The notes under the pieces: generated by a model
What the model saw: only the letters and a program-made list of their open reading frames with translations
What the model was told of the DNA's origin: nothing
Databases searched by the model: none
Assembly (NCBI GenBank): GCA_902510815.1
Contig: CABXDI010000002.1
Span: 1-37,343 of the forward strand
Direction: 5' to 3'
Origin: an uncultured Verrucomicrobiota bacterium
GTDB lineage: Bacteria; Verrucomicrobiota; Verrucomicrobiia; Verrucomicrobiales; DEV007
Length of the DNA stretch: 37,343 nt
Part shown: positions 37,137 through 37,343 of the stretch, in pieces
Layout: each line of letters begins with the position of its first letter
Numbering within the stretch: position 1 is the first letter of the stretch
Translations under genes and position numbers: made by a program

Positions 37137-37312
37137 AAAAACAAATAAATCGCAGTTCAAACAAACTCAAGATAACTAAGAAAGATTATTCATCAATTTC
37201 AAACATTATGCTAAAATACTTGGCGTGGGGCTTGCTGATCTTATATTCGAAACTAATATAAAAGCCTCCACCATCCCAAGAAACGCTACAAATCTAAAAA
37301 CCACAATATAAC
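37137..37312. promoter_or_regulatory. Divergent promoter region
   Basis: 176 AT-rich bases between fetA (leftward) and the edge gene (rightward). A TATGCTAAAAT near 37207 is a plausible -10-like box for the rightward gene. No Fur-box-like palindrome is evident. Confidence 0.3.
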
Positions 37313-37343
37313 ATGAGCTTGTATCAAGAATACATTGAAGAAA
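37313..37343 (+). CDS. acnB: Start of aconitate hydratase B (partial)
   Basis: Only ten codons are in the window, MSLYQEYIEE, running off the right edge. This matches the conserved N-terminal start of bifunctional aconitase B/2-methylisocitrate dehydratase in Bacteroidetes and related phyla (typically M-[SN]-L-Y-x-[ED]-Y). The call is recognition from memory of a very short piece, so confidence is limited. Confidence 0.45.
   Translation, partial: MSLYQEYIEE

Overview
The window is AT-rich, gene-dense bacterial chromosome that reads as a member of the PVC superphylum, most likely an uncultured marine Verrucomicrobiota. The evidence is its set of PVC-typical families: a DUF1501/DUF1549-DUF1553 pair, a DUF1552/DUF1587-DUF1585 cytochrome pair, a formylglycine-type sulfatase, and a 1704-residue 'PVC-type heme-binding CxxCH' protein. 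Shine-Dalgarno sequences are mostly absent in front of otherwise clear genes. I see no rRNA, tRNA, CRISPR array, insertion sequence or phage gene.

Region by region. 1-498: a terminator of an upstream gene, then mostly non-coding sequence with one doubtful small ORF. 499-12454: seven minus-strand genes, read from right to left: a proline-racemase-family (4-hydroxyproline epimerase-like) enzyme, the DUF1588-type cytochrome and its DUF1552 partner, an MscS channel, monomeric NADP isocitrate dehydrogenase, and a DUF1549/DUF1553 protein with its DUF1501 partner. 12455-16085: a very large plus-strand gene that resembles PPi-type phosphoenolpyruvate carboxykinase. It is preceded by an excellent sigma-54 promoter match and is split by a +1 shift at an A7 run. 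16119-17426: a DadA-like FAD amino-acid oxidase that could act after the epimerase in D-hydroxyproline oxidation. 17478-24097: an iduronate-2-sulfatase-like enzyme and the giant multidomain dehydrogenase/cytochrome. 24105-26817: a methyltransferase cotranscribed with an unusual fusion of a ferritin-like DUF455 domain to an ATP-grasp domain, the best candidate here for an undescribed pathway.

26881-37343 is mainly housekeeping: metX, ychF, a NIF3-family protein, a 3-methyladenine DNA glycosylase, a 45-residue lipoprotein missed by ORF length cut-offs, an L,D-transpeptidase, asd-ispA, psd, a secreted C39/papain-like peptidase and the fetAB-type iron exporter. The first ten codons of a probable acnB lie at the right edge. 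asd and metX belong to the aspartate-methionine route, and icd and the putative acnB to the TCA cycle. The PEPCK-like protein would connect oxaloacetate and PEP. The gap between psd and the peptidase gene holds a long imperfect inverted repeat with a U-tract on the psd strand and a possible broken micro-ORF.
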